Assembly (NCBI RefSeq): GCF_028554725.1
Contig: NC_071672.1
Span: 9,070,501 to 9,134,500, forward strand
Reading direction: 5' to 3'
DNA length: 64,000 bases
From: Zeugodacus cucurbitae
Taxonomy: Eukaryota > Arthropoda > Insecta > Diptera > Tephritidae
The translations under genes and the position numbers were made by a program. The notes beneath the pieces are model-generated. The model saw only the letters and a list, made by a program, of their open reading frames with translations. It was not told the origin of the DNA and did no database searches. Shown here piece by piece: positions 20,992-31,530 of this stretch (positions within the stretch are counted from its first letter, which is position 1; each line of letters begins with the position of its first letter).

Positions 20992-22435
20992 TCTTGTCTT
21001 GTCTTGTCTTGTCTTGTCTTGTCTTGTCTTGTCTTGTCTTGTCTTGTCTTGACTTGACTTGACTTGTCTTGTCTTGTCTTGTCTTGTCTTGCCTTGTCTT
21101 GTCTTGTCTTGTCTTGTCTTGTCTTGTCTTGTCTTGTCTTGTCTTGTCTTGTCTTGTCTTGTCTTGTCTTGTCTTGTCTTGTCTTGTCTTGTCTTGTCTT
21201 GTCTTGTCTTGTCTTGTCTTGTCTTGTCTTTACTTGTCTTGTTTTGTCATGTCTTGTCTTGTCTGGTCTTGTCTTGTCTTGTCATGTCTTGTCTTGTCTT
21301 GTCTTGTCTTGTCTTGTCTTGTCTTGTCTTGTCTTGTCTTGTTTTGTCATGTCTTGTCTTGTCTTGACTTGACTTGTCTTGTCTTGTCTTGTCTTGTCTT
21401 GTCTTGTCTTGTCTTGTCTTGTCTTGTCTTGTCATGTCTTGTCTTGTCGTATCTTGTCTTGTCTTGTCTTGTCTTGTCATGTCTTGTCTTGTCGTATCTT
21501 GTCTTGTCTTGTCTTGTCTTATCTGGTCTTGTCGTGTCTTGTCATGTCTTGTCTTGTCTTGTCTTGTCTTGTCTTGTCTTGTCTTGTCTTGTCTGGTCTT
21601 GTTTTGTCTTGTCATGTCTTGTCTTGTCTCGACTTGTCTTGTCTTGTCTTCTCTTGTCTTATCTTGTCTTGTCTTGTCTTGTCTTGTCTTGTCTTGTTTT
21701 GTCTTGTCATGTCTTGTCTTGTCTTGACTTGTCTTGTCTTGTCTTGTCTTGTCTTGTCTTGTCTTGTCTTGTCTTGTCTTGTCTTGTCTTGTCTTGTCTT
21801 GTCTTGTCTTGTCTTGTCTTGTCTTGTCTTGTCTTGTCTTGTCATGTCTTGTCTTGTCGTATCTTGTCTTGTCTTGTCTTGTCTTGTCATGTCTTGTCTT
21901 GTCGTATCTTGTCTTGTCTTGTCTTGTCTTATCTGGTCTTGTCTTGTCTTGTCATGTCTTGTCTTGTCTTGTCTTGTCTTGTCTTGTCTTGTCATGTCTT
22001 GTCTTGTCTTGTATTGTCTTGTCATGTCTTGTCTGGTCTTGTCTTGTCTTGTCTTGTTTTGTCTTGTCATGTCTTGTCTTGACTTGTCTTGTCTTGTCTT
22101 GTCTTGTCTTGTCTTGTCTTGTCTTGTCGTATCTTGTCTTGTCTTGTCTTGTCTTGTCATGTCTTGTCTTGTCATGTCTTGTCTTGTCTTGTCTTGTCTT
22201 GTCTTGTCTTGTTTTGTCTTGTCTTGTCTTGTCTTGTCGTATCTTGTCTTGTCTTGTCTTGTCTTGTCTGGTCTTGTCTTGTCTTGTCATGTCTTGTCTT
22301 GTCATGTCTTGTCTTGTCTTGTCTTGTCTTGTCTTGTCTTGTCTTGTCTTGTCTTGTCTTGTCTTGTCTTGTCTTGTCTTGTCTTGTCTTGTCTTGTCTT
22401 GTCTTGTCTTGTTTTGTCTAGTCATGTCTTCTCTT
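20992..22435. repeat. Pentamer array, CTTTA and CTCGA module
   Basis: CTTGA triplet (about 21049-21063), CTTGC, run, CTTTA (21228), CTTGA doublet near 21366, two CGTAT, CTTAT-CTGGT, CTCGA cassette near 21628, TTTGT, run, further CGTAT words, ATTGT, then a long run and CTAGT. It is 190 bp longer than the copy at 29718-30971. Confidence 0.87.
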
Positions 22436-22467
22436 CTTAATTAGTTTAGAAACAAATAAAATAAATG
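22436..22467. repeat. AT-rich island, type B (solo)
   Basis: CTAGT-preceded; matches the B at 30972. Confidence 0.93.
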
Positions 22468-22916
22468 TCTTGTCTTGTCTTGTCTTGTCTTATCTTGTCT
22501 TGTCTTATCTTGTCTTGTCTTGTCTTGTCATGTCTTGTCTTGTCTGGTCTTGTCTTGTCTTGTCTTGTCTTGTCTTGTCTTGTCTTGTCTTGTCTTGTCT
22601 TGTCTTGTCTTGTCTTGTCTTGTCTTGTCTTGTCTTGTCTTGTCTTGTCTTGTCTTGTCTTGTCTTGTCTTGTCTTGTCTTGTCTTGTCTTGTCTTGTCT
22701 TGTCTTGTCTTGTCTTGTCTTGTCTTGTCTTGTCTTGTCTTGTCTTGTCTTGTCTTGTCTTGTCTTGTCTTGTCTTGTCTTGTCTTGTCTTGTCTTGTCT
22801 TGTCTTGTCTTGTCTTGTCTTGTCTTGTCTTGTCTTGTCTTGTCTTGTCTTGTCTTGTCTTGTCTTGTCTTGTCTTGTCTTGTCTTGTCTTGTTTTGTCT
22901 TGTCATGTCTTCTCTT
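22468..22916. repeat. Pentamer array with 69-unit pure run
   Basis: Two CTTAT, CATGT and CTGGT (22544), then pure CTTGT from 22549 to 22893, ended by TTTGT-1-CATGT without CTAGT. Confidence 0.9.
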
Positions 22917-23014
22917 CTTAATTAGTTTAGAAACAAATAAAATAAATGTCTTGTCTTGTCTTGTCTTGTCTTGTCTTCTCTTCTTAATTAGTTTAGAAAC
23001 AAATAAAATAAATG
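22917..23014. repeat. B-B island pair
   Basis: B 22917-22948 and B 22983-23014, starts 66 bp apart. Neither is preceded by CTAGT. The spacer is about five CTTGT and one CTTCT. The only other B-B pair at this distance is 31433-31530. Confidence 0.93.
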
Positions 23015-24253
23015 TCTTGTCTTGTCTTGGCATGTCTGGTCTTGTCTTGTCTTGTCATGTCTTGTCTTGTCTTGTCTTGTCTTGTCTTGTCTTGTCTTGT
23101 CTTGTTTTGTCTTGTCATGTCTTGCCTTGTCTTGTCTTGACTTGTCTTGTCTTGTCTTGTCTTGTCTTGTCTTGTCTTGTCTTGTCTTGTCTTGTCTTGT
23201 CTCGTCTTGTCTTGTCTTGTCTTGTCTTGTCTTGTCTTGTCTTGTCTTGTCTTGTCTTGTCTTGTCTTGTCTTGTCTTGTCTTGTCTTGTCTTGTCTTGT
23301 CTTGTCTTGTCTTGTCTTGTCTTGTCTTGTCTTGTCTTGTCTTGTCTTGTCTTGTCTTGTCTTGTCTTGTCTTGTCTTGTCTTGTCTTGTCTTGTCTTGT
23401 CTTGTCTTGTCTTGTCTTGTCTTGTCTTGTCTTGTCTTGTCTTGTCTTGTCTTGTCTTGTCTTGTCTTGTCTTGTCTTGTCTTGTCTTGTCTTGTCTTGT
23501 CTTGTCTTGTCTTGTCTTGTCTTGTCTTGTCTTGTCTTGTCTTGTCTTGTCTTGTCTTGTCTGGTCTTGTCTTGTCTTGTCTTGTCTTGTTTTGTCTTGT
23601 CATGTCTCGTCTTGTCTTGTCTTGTCGTGTCTTGTCTCGTCTTGCCTTGCCTTGTCTTGTCTTGTCTTGTCTTGTCTTGTCTTGTCTTGTCTTGTCTTGT
23701 CTTGTCTTGTCTTGTCTTGTCTCGTCTTGTCTTGTCTTGTCTTGTCTTGTCTTGTCTTGTCTTGTCTTGTCTTGTCTTGTCTTGTCTTGTCTTGTCTTGT
23801 CTTGTCTTGTCTTGTCTTGTCTTGTCTTGTCTTGTCTTGTCTTGTCTTGTCTTGTCTTGTCTTGTCTTGTCTTGTCTTGTCTTGTCTTGTCTTGTCTTGT
23901 CTTGTCTTGTCTTGTCTTGTCTTGTCTTGTCTTGTCTTGTCTTGTCTTGTCTTGTCTTGTCTTGTCTTGTCTTGTCTTGTCTTGTCTTGTCTTGTCTTGT
24001 CTTGTCTTGTCTGGTCTTGTCTTGTCTTGTCTTGTCTTGTTTTGTCTTGTCATGTCTCGTCTTGTCTTGTCTTGTCGTGTCTTGTCTCGTCTTGCCTTGC
24101 CTTGTCTTGTCTTGTCTTGTCTTGTCTTGTCTTGTCTTGTCTTGTCTTGTCTTGTCTTGTCTTGTCTTGTCTTGTCTTGTCTTGTCTTGTCTTGTCTTGT
24201 CTTGTCTTGTCTTGTCTTGTCTTGTCTTGTTTTGTCTTGTCATGTCTTCTCTT
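23015..24253. repeat. Pentamer array, two CTCGT/CTGGT modules in tandem
   Basis: CTTGG-CATGT-CTGGT opening, TTTGT, CTTGC, CTTGA. Module 1: CTCGT 23201, 71-unit run, CTGGT 23561. Module 2: CTCGT 23721, 57-unit run, CTGGT 24011. After each CTGGT come TTTGT, CATGT, CTCGT, CGTGT, CTCGT and a CTTGC pair. It ends with TTTGT-1-CATGT and the H island. Confidence 0.9.
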
Positions 24254-24287
24254 CTTAATTAGTTTAGAAACAAATCAAACACAATTG
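24254..24287. repeat. AT-rich island, hybrid type H
   Basis: B-type start and A-type end, following the CTTGC-pair module as the H at 499 and 32755 do. Confidence 0.9.
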
Positions 24288-24591
24288 TCCTGTCTTGTCT
24301 TGTCTTGTCTTGTCTTGTCTTGTCTTGTCTTGTCTTGTCTTGTCTTGTCTTGTCTTGTCTTGTCTTGTCTTGTCTTGTCTTGTCTTGTCTTGTCTTGTTT
24401 TGTCTTGTCTTGTCTTGTCTTGTCGTATCTTGTCTTGTCTTGTCTTGTCTTGTCTTGTCTTGTCTTGTCGTATCTTGTCTTGTCTTGTCATGTCTTGTCT
24501 TGTCTTGTCTTGTCTTGTCTTGTCTTGTCTTGTTTTGTCTTGTCATGTCTTGTCTTGTCTTGACTTGTCTTGTCTTGTCTTGTCTTATCTT
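24288..24591. repeat. Pentamer array, TTTGT/CGTAT words
   Basis: Run of intact units, TTTGT-4-CGTAT-7-CGTAT, CATGT, then the TTTGT leader with CTTGA-4-CTTAT. A near-identical layout follows the H islands at 25398 and 32755. Confidence 0.88.
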
Positions 24592-24625
24592 CTTAATTAA
24601 TTTAAAAACAAATCAAACACAATTG
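24592..24625. repeat. AT-rich island, type A
   Basis: Solo A. Counterpart of 33083 (offset 8491). Confidence 0.92.
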
Positions 24626-24899
24626 TCCTGTCTTGTCTTGTCTTGTCTTGTCTTGTCTTGTCTTGTCTTGTCTTGTCTTGTCTTGTCTTGTCTTGTCTTG
24701 TCTTGTTTTGTCTTGTCTTGTCTTGTCTTGTCGTATCTTGTCTTGTCTTGTCTTGTCTTGTCTGGTCTTGTCTTGTCTTGTCATGTCTTGTCTTGTCATG
24801 TCTTGTCTTGTCTTGTCTTGTCTTGTCTTGTCTTGTCTTGTTTTGTCTTGTCATGTCTTGTCTTGTCTTGACTTGTCTTGTCTTGTCTTGTCTTATCTT

Positions 24900-24933
24900 C
24901 TTAATTAATTTAAAAACAAATCAAACACAATTG
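24900..24933. repeat. AT-rich island, type A
   Basis: Lies 308 bp after the previous A. The 274 bp between hold a run and TTTGT-4-CGTAT-5-CTGGT-3-CATGT-2-CATGT plus leader. Counterpart of 33371, and last clear landmark of the 20.96-24.93 kb block. Confidence 0.92.
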
Positions 24934-25397
24934 TCCTGTCTTGTCTTGTCATGTCTTGTCTTGTCTTGTCTTGTCTTGTCTTGTCTTGTCTTGTCTTGTC
25001 TTGTCTTGTCTTGTCTTGTCTTGTCTTGTCTTGTCTTGTCTTGTCGTATCTTGTCTTGTCTTGTCTTGTCTTGTCTGGTCTTGTCTTGTCTTGTCATGTC
25101 TTGTCTTGTCTTGTCTTGTCTTGTCTTGTCTTGTCTTGTCTTGTCTTGTCTTGTCTTGTCTTGTCTTGTCTTGTCTTGTCTTGTCTTGTCTTGTCTTGTC
25201 TTGTCTTGTCTTGTCTTGTCTTGTCTTGTCTTGTCTTGTCTTGTCTTGTCTTGTCTTGTCTTGTCTTGTCTTGTCTTGTCTTGTTTTGTCATGTCTTATC
25301 TTGTCTTGACTTGACTTGTCTTGTCTTGTCTTGTCTTGTCTTATCTTGTCTTGTCTTGTCTTGTCTTGTCTTGTTTTGTCTTGTCATGTCTTCTCTT
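24934..25397. repeat. Pentamer array with long run
   Basis: CATGT, run, CGTAT-5-CTGGT-3-CATGT, then about 36 intact units to TTTGT-CATGT, an isolated CTTAT (25296), a CTTGA doublet near 25308, another CTTAT and the approach to an H island. Confidence 0.87.
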
Positions 25398-25431
25398 CTT
25401 AATTAGTTTAGAAACAAATCAAACACAATTG
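25398..25431. repeat. AT-rich island, hybrid type H
   Basis: Fourth H copy. It is not preceded by the CTTGC-pair module of the other three; it follows the CTTGA doublet and CTTAT instead. Confidence 0.9.
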
Positions 25432-25750
25432 TCCTGTCTTGTCTTGTCTTGTCTTGTCTTGTCTTGTCTTGTCTTGTCTTGTCTTGTCTTGTCTTGTCTT
25501 GTCTTGTCTTGTCTTGTCTTGTCTTGTCTTGTCTTGTCTTGTCTTGTCTTGTCTTGTTTTGTCTTGTCTTGTCTTGTCTTGTCGTATCTTGTCTTGTCTT
25601 GTCTTGTCTTGTCTTGTCTTGTCTTGTCGTATCTTGTCTTGTCTTGTCATGTCTTGTCTTGTCTTGTCTTGTCTTGTCTTGTCTTGTCTTGTTTTGTCTT
25701 GTCATGTCTTGTCTTGTCTTGACTTGTCTTGTCTTGTCTTGTCTTATGTT
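25432..25750. repeat. Pentamer array, TTTGT/CGTAT words
   Basis: Run, TTTGT-4-CGTAT-7-CGTAT, CATGT, TTTGT leader. It differs from 24288-24591 mainly by three extra intact units. Confidence 0.87.
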
Positions 25751-25784
25751 CTTAATTAATTAAAAAACAAATCAAACACAATTG
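25751..25784. repeat. AT-rich island, type A variant (ATTAATTAAAAAAC)
   Basis: A variant with AATTAAAAAAC instead of AATTTAAAAAC, entered through CTTAT then GTT rather than CTT. Exactly three copies seen: here, 34064 and 36316. The two linked changes mark one lineage. Confidence 0.92.
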
Positions 25785-26038
25785 TCCTGTCTTGTCTTGT
25801 CTTGTCTTGTCTTGTCTTGTCTTGTCTTGTCTTGTCTTGTTTTGTCTTGTCTTGTCTTGTCTTGTCGTATCTTGTCTTGTCTTGTCTTGTCTTGTCTGGT
25901 CTTGTCTTGTCTTGTCATGTCTTGTCTTGTCATGTCTTGTCTTGTCTTGTCTTGTCTTGTCTTGTCTTGTCTTGTCTTGTTTTGTCTTGTCATGTCTTGT
26001 CTTGTCTTGACTTGTCTTGTCTTGTCTTGTCTTATCTT

Positions 26039-26072
26039 CTTAATTAATTTAAAAACAAATCAAACACAATTG
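26039..26072. repeat. AT-rich island, type A
   Basis: Standard A with CTTGA-4-CTTAT leader. It starts the block repeated from 36614 (offset 10575). The 254 bp before it contain one TTTGT-4-CGTAT-5-CTGGT word. Confidence 0.92.
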
Positions 26073-27926
26073 TCCTGTCTTGTCTTGTCATGTCTTGTCT
26101 TGTCTTGTCTTGTCTTGTCTTGTCTTGTCTTGTCTTGTCTTGTCTTGTCTTGTCTTGTCTTGTCTTGTCTTGTCTTGTCTTGTCTTGTCTTGTCTTGTCT
26201 TGTCGTATCTTGTCTTGTCTTGTCTTGTCTTGTCTGGTCTTGTCTTGTCTTGTCATGTCTTGTCTTGTCTTGTCTTGTCTTGTCTTGTCTTGTCCTGTCT
26301 TGTCTTGTCTTGTATTGTTTTGTCATGTCTTGTCTTGTCGTATCTTGTCTTGTCTTATCTTGTCTTGTCATGTCTTGTCTTGTCGTATCTTGTCTTGTCT
26401 TATCTGGTCTTGTCGTGTCTTGTCATGTCTTGTCTTGTCTTGTCTTGTCTTGTCTTGTCTTGTCTTGTCTTGTCTTGTCATGTCTTGTCTTGTCTGGTCT
26501 TGTCTTGTCTTGTCATGTCTTGTCTTGTCTTGTCTTGTCTTGTCTTGTCTTGTCTTGTCTTGTTTTGTCATGTCTTGTCTTGTCTTGACTTGACTTGTCT
26601 TGTCTTGTCTTGTCTTGTCTTGCCTTGTCTTGTCTTGCCTTGTCTTGTCTTGTCTTGTCTTGTCTTGTCTTGTCTTGTCTTGTCTTGTCTTGTCTTGTCT
26701 TGTCTTGTCTTGTCTTGTCTTGTCTTGTCTTGTCTTGTCTTGTCTTGTCTTGTCTTGTCTTGTCTTGTCTTGTCTTGTCTTGTCTTGTCATGTCTTGTCT
26801 TGTCTGGTCTTGTCTTGTCTTGTCTTGTCTTGTCTTGTCTTGTCTTGTCTTGTCTTGTCTTGTCTTGTCTTGTCTTGTCTTGTCTTGTCTTGTCTTGTCT
26901 TGTCTTGTCTTGTCTTGTCTTGTCTTGTCTTGTCATGTCTTGTCTTGTCATGTCTTGTCTTGTCTTGTCTTGTCTTGTCTTGTCTTGTCTTGTCTTGTTT
27001 TGTCATGTCTTGTCTTGTCTTGACTTGACTTGTCTTGTCTTGTCTTGTCTTGTCTTGTCTTGTCTTGTCTTGTCTTGTCTTGTCTTGTCATGTCTTGTCT
27101 TGTCGTATCTTGTCTTGTCTTGTCTTGTCTTGTCATGTCTTGTCTTGTCGTATCTTGTCTTGTCTTGTCTTGTCTTGTCTTGTCTTGTCTTGTCTTGTCT
27201 TGTCTTGTCTGGTCTTGTCTTGTCTTGTCTTGTCTTGTCTTGTCTTGTCTTGTCTTGTCTTGTCTTGTCTTGTCTTGTCTTGTCATGTCTTGTCTTGTCG
27301 TATCTTGTCTTGTCTTGTCTTGTCTTGTCATGTCTTGTCTTGTCGTATCTTGTCTTGTCTTGTCTTGTCTTATCTGGTCTTGTCTTGTCTTGTCATGTCT
27401 TGTCTTGTCTTGTCTTGTCTTGTCTTGTCTTGTCATGTCTTGTCATGTCTTGTCTGGTCTTGTCTTGTCATGTCTTGTCTTGTCTTGTATTGTCTTGTCA
27501 TGTCTTGTCTTGTCGTATCTTGTCTTGTCTTGTCTTGTCTTGTCTTGTCTTGTCTTGTCTTGTCGTATCTTGTCTTGTCTTGTCTTGTCTTGTCATGTCT
27601 TGTCTTGTCGTATCTTGTCTTGTCTTGTCTTGTCTTGTCTGGTCTTGTCTTGTCTTGTCATGTCTTGTCTTGTCATGTCTTGTCTTGTCTTGTCTTGTCT
27701 TGTCTTGTCTTGTCTTGTTTTGTTTTGTCTTGTCTTGTCTTGTCGTATCTTGTCTTGTCTTGTCTTGTCTTGTCTGGTCTTGTCTTGTCTTGTCATGTCT
27801 TGTCTTGTCATGTCTTGTCTTGTCTTGTCTTGTCTTGTCTTGTCTTGTCTTGTCTTGTCTTGTCTTGTCTTGTCTTGTATTGTCTTGTCTTGTCTTGTCT
27901 TGTTTTGTCTAGTCATGTCTTCTCTT
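26073..27926. repeat. Pentamer array, first copy of 1.85-kb block
   Basis: CGTAT-5-CTGGT, an internal CCTGT near 26294, ATTGT-TTTGT, CGTAT and CTTAT-CTGGT words, CTTGA doublet near 26588, two CTTGC, long runs, a second CTTGA doublet near 27020, CGTAT words, ATTGT, and a private ATTGT near 27878 just before TTTGT and CTAGT. Matches 36648-38481. Confidence 0.88.
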
Positions 27927-27958
27927 CTTAATTAGTTTAGAAACAAATAAAATAAATG
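27927..27958. repeat. AT-rich island, type B (solo)
   Basis: CTAGT-preceded B opening a B, C, C, A-B chain. Counterpart of 38482 (offset 10555). Confidence 0.93.
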
Positions 27959-28177
27959 TCTTGTCTTGTCTTGTCTTGTCTTGTCTTGTCTTGTCTTATC
28001 TTGTCTTGTCTTGTCTTGTCTTGTCTTGTCTTGTCATGTCTTGTCTTGTCTGGTCTTGTCTTGTCTTGTCTTGTCTTGTCTTGTCTTGTCTTGTCTTGTC
28101 TTGTCTTGTCTTGTCTTGTCTTGTCTTGTCTTGTCTTGTCTTGTCTTGTCTTGTCTTGTCTTGTCTTGTCTTCTCTT

Positions 28178-28302
28178 CTTAATAAATGTCTTGTCTTGTC
28201 TTGGCATGTCTTGTCTTGTCTGGTCTTGTCTTGTCTTGTCATGTCTTGTTTTGTCTTGTCATGTCTTCTCTTCTTAATAATGTCTTCTCTTCTTAATAAA
28301 TG
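28178..28302. repeat. AT-rich islands, type C module
   Basis: Single 28178-28188 and double 28273-28302. The array before it (27959-28177) has CTTAT, CATGT and CTGGT and a run of only 23 units. Confidence 0.92.
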
Positions 28303-29201
28303 TCTTGTCTTGTCTTGGCATGTCTTGTCTTGTCTGGTCTTGTCTTGTCTTGTCATGTCTTGTCTTGTCTTGTCTTGTCTTGTCTTGTCTTGTCTTGTCT
28401 TGTTTTGTCTTGTCATGTCTTGCCTTGTCTTGACTTGTCTTGTCTTGTCTTGTCTTGTCTTGTCTTGTCTTGTCTTGTCTTGTCTTGTCTTGTCTTGTCG
28501 TATCTTGTCTTGTCTTGTCTTGTCTTGTCATGTCTTGTCTTGTCGTATCTTGTCTTGTCTTGTCTTGTCTTATCTGGTCTTGTCGCGTCTTGTCATGTCT
28601 TGTCTTGTCTTGTCTTGTCTTGTCTTGTCTTGTCTTGTCTTGTCTTGTCTTGTCTTGTCTTGTCTTGTCTTGTCTTGTCTTGTCTTGTCTTGTCTTGTCT
28701 TGTCTTGTCTTGTCTTGTCTTGTCTTGTCTTGTCTCGTCTTGTCTTGTCTTGTCTTGTCTTGTCTTGTCTTGTCTTGTCTTGTCTTGTCTTGTCTTGTCT
28801 TGTCTTGTCTTGTCTTGTCTTGTCTTGTCTTGTCTTGTCTTGTCTTGTCTTGTCTTGTCTTGTCTTGTCTTGTCTTGTCTTGTCTTGTCTTGTCTTGTCT
28901 TGTCTTGTCTTGTCTTGTCTTGTCTTGTCTGGTCTTGTCTTGTCTTGTCTTGTTTTGTCTTGTCATGTCTCGTCTTGTCTTGTCTTGTCGTGTCTTGTCT
29001 TGTCTTGCCTTGTCTTGTCTTGTCTTGTCTTGTCTTGTCTTGTCTTGTCTTGTCTTGTCTTGTCTTGTCTTGTCTTGTCTTGTCTTGTCTTGTCTTGTCT
29101 TGTCTTGTCTTGTCATGTCTTGTCTTGTCGTATCTTGTCTTGTCTTTTCTTCTCTGGCCTTGTCTTGTCTTGTCTTGTCGTGTCGTGTCTTGTCTTATCT
29201 G
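28303..29201. repeat. Pentamer array, long post-C module with CGCGT
   Basis: Same order as 4121-5144. A private CGCGT (28584) replaces CGTGT; it recurs only in the copy at 39154. CTCGT lies at 28734, then a 38-unit run to CTGGT (28929), followed by TTTGT, CTCGT, CGTGT, CTTGC, run, CGTAT, CTGGC triplet and two CGTGT. Confidence 0.89.
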
Positions 29202-29316
29202 CTTAATTAATTTAAAAACAAATCAAACACAATTGTCCTGTCTTGTCTTGTCATGTCTTGTCTTGCCTTGTCTTGTCTTCTCTTCTTAATTAGTTTAGAA
29301 ACAAATAAAATAAATG
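29202..29316. repeat. A-B island composite
   Basis: A 29202-29235, B 29285-29316. Counterpart of 39782-39896 (offset 10580 for both members). Confidence 0.94.
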
Positions 29317-29685
29317 TCTTGTCTTGTCTTGTCTTGTCTTGTCTTGTCTTGTCTTGTCTTGTCTTGTCTTGTCATGTCTTGTCTTGTCTTGTCATGTCTT
29401 GTCTTGTCATGTCTTGTCTTGTCTTGTCTTGTCTTGTCTTGTCTTGTCTTGTCTTGTCTTGTCTTGTCTTGTCTTGTCTTGTCTTGTTTTGTCTTGTCTT
29501 GTCTTGTCTTGTCGTATCTTGTCTTGTCTTGTCTTGTCTTGTCTGGTCTTGTCTTGTCTTGTCATGTCTTGTCTTGTCATGTCTTGTCTTGTCTTGTCTT
29601 GTCTTGTCTTGTCTTGTCTTGTCTTGTCTTGTCTTGTCTTGTCTTGTCTTGTCTTGTCTTGTTTTGTCTAGTCATGTCTTCTCTT
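29317..29685. repeat. Pentamer array, few variants
   Basis: Three scattered CATGT, a run, one TTTGT-4-CGTAT-5-CTGGT-3-CATGT-2-CATGT word, a run and CTAGT. It lacks the CTTAT and ATTGT words found after most other A-B composites. Confidence 0.87.
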
Positions 29686-29717
29686 CTTAATTAGTTTAGA
29701 AACAAATAAAATAAATG
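29686..29717. repeat. AT-rich island, type B (solo)
   Basis: CTAGT-preceded; followed by the CTTGA triplet. Counterpart of 20960. Confidence 0.93.
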
Positions 29718-30971
29718 TCTTGTCTTGTCTTGTCTTGTCTTGTCTTGTCTTGTCTTGTCTTGTCTTGTCTTGTCTTGACTTGACTTGACTTGTCTTGTCT
29801 TGTCTTGTCTTGTCTTGCCTTGTCTTGTCTTGTCTTGTCTTGTCTTGTCTTGTCTTGTCTTGTCTTGTCTTGTCTTGTCTTGTCTTGTCTTGTCTTGTCT
29901 TGTCTTGTCTTGTCTTGTCTTGTCTTGTCTTGTCTTGTCTTGTCTTGTCTTGTCTTGTCTTGTCTTGTCTTGTCTTGTCTTTACTTGTCTTGTTTTGTCA
30001 TGTCTTGTCTTGTCTGGTCTTGTCTTGTCTTGTCATGTCTTGTCTTGTCTTGTCTTGTCTTGTCTTGTCTTGTCTTGTCTTGTCTTGTCTTGTTTTGTCA
30101 TGTCTTGTCTTGTCTTGACTTGACTTGTCTTGTCTTGTCTTGTCTTGTCTTGTCTTGTCTTGTCTTGTCTTGTCTTGTCTTGTCTTGTCATGTCTTGTCT
30201 TGTCGTATCTTGTCTTGTCTTGTCTTGTCTTGTCATGTCTTGTCTTGTCGTATCTTGTCTTGTCTTGTCTTGTCTTATCTGGTCTTGTCGTGTCTTGTCA
30301 TGTCTTGTCTTGTCTTGTCTTGTCTTGTCTTGTCTTGTCTTGTCTGGTCTTGTTTTGTCTTGTCATGTCTTGTCTTGTCTCGACTTGTCTTGTCTTGTCT
30401 TCTCTTGTCTTATCTTGTCTTGTCTTGTCTTGTCTTGTCTTGTCTTGTTTTGTCTTGTCATGTCTTGTCTTGTCTTGACTTGTCTTGTCTTGTCTTGTCT
30501 TGTCTTGTCTTGTCTTGTCTTGTCTTGTCTTGTCTTGTCTTGTCTTGTCTTGTCTTGTCTTGTCTTGTCTTGTCTTGTCTTGTCATGTCTTGTCTTGTCG
30601 TATCTTGTCTTGTCTTGTCTTGTCTTGTCTTGTCTTGTCTTGTCATGTCTTGTCTTGTCTTGTCTTGTTTTGTCTTGTCATGTCTTGTCTTGTCTTGACT
30701 TGTCTTGTCTTGTCTTGTCTTGTCTTGTCTTGTCTTGTCTTGTCTTGTCTTGTCTTGTCTTGTCTTGTCTTGTCTTGTCGTATCTTGTCTTGTCTTGTCT
30801 TGTCTTGTCTGGTCTTGTCTTGTCTTGTCATGTCTTGTCTTGTCATGTCTTGTCTTGTCTTGTCTTGTCTTGTCTTGTCTTGTCTTGTCTTGTCTTGTCT
30901 TGTCTTGTCTTGTCTTGTCTTGTCTTGTCTTGTCTTGTCTTGTCTTGTTTTGTCTAGTCATGTCTTCTCTT
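29718..30971. repeat. Pentamer array, CTTTA and CTCGA module
   Basis: CTTGA triplet near 29776, CTTGC, run, CTTTA (29979), CTTGA doublet near 30118, two CGTAT, CTTAT-CTGGT, CGTGT, CTGGT-TTTGT, CTCGA near 30379, run, CGTAT, CATGT, TTTGT leader without an island near 30667, another TTTGT-free run with CGTAT-5-CTGGT, run and CTAGT. Confidence 0.87.
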
Positions 30972-31003
30972 CTTAATTAGTTTAGAAACAAATAAAATAA
31001 ATG
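30972..31003. repeat. AT-rich island, type B (solo)
   Basis: CTAGT-preceded; counterpart of 22436. Confidence 0.93.
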
Positions 31004-31432
31004 TCTTGTCTTGTCTTGTCTTGTCTTATCTTGTCTTGTCTTATCTTGTCTTGTCTTGTCTTGTCATGTCTTGTCTTGTCTGGTCTTGTCTTGTCTTGTC
31101 TTGTCTTGTCTTGTCTTGTCTTGTCTTGTCTTGTCTTGTCTTGTCTTGTCTTGTCTTGTCTTGTCTTGTCTTGTCTTGTCTTGTCTTGTCTTGTCTTGTC
31201 TTGTCTTGTCTTGTCTTGTCTTGTCTTGTCTTGTCTTGTCTTGTCTTGTCTTGTCTTGTCTTGTCTTGTCTTGTCTTGTCTTGTCTTGTCTTGTCTTGTC
31301 TTGTCTTGTCTTGTCTTGTCTTGTCTTGTCTTGTCTTGTCTTGTCTTGTCTTGTCTTGTCTTGTCTTGTCTTGTCTTGTCTTGTCTTGTCTTGTCTTGTC
31401 TTGTCTTGTTTTGTCTTGTCATGTCTTCTCTT
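31004..31432. repeat. Pentamer array with long pure run
   Basis: Two CTTAT, CATGT and CTGGT, then about 65 intact units to TTTGT-1-CATGT. Copy of 22468-22916, 20 bp shorter between islands. Confidence 0.9.
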
Positions 31433-31530
31433 CTTAATTAGTTTAGAAACAAATAAAATAAATGTCTTGTCTTGTCTTGTCTTGTCTTGTCTTCTCTTCT
31501 TAATTAGTTTAGAAACAAATAAAATAAATG
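31433..31530. repeat. B-B island pair
   Basis: B 31433-31464 and B 31499-31530, 66 bp apart. Both match the pair at 22917-23014 at the same offset (8516). Confidence 0.93.
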
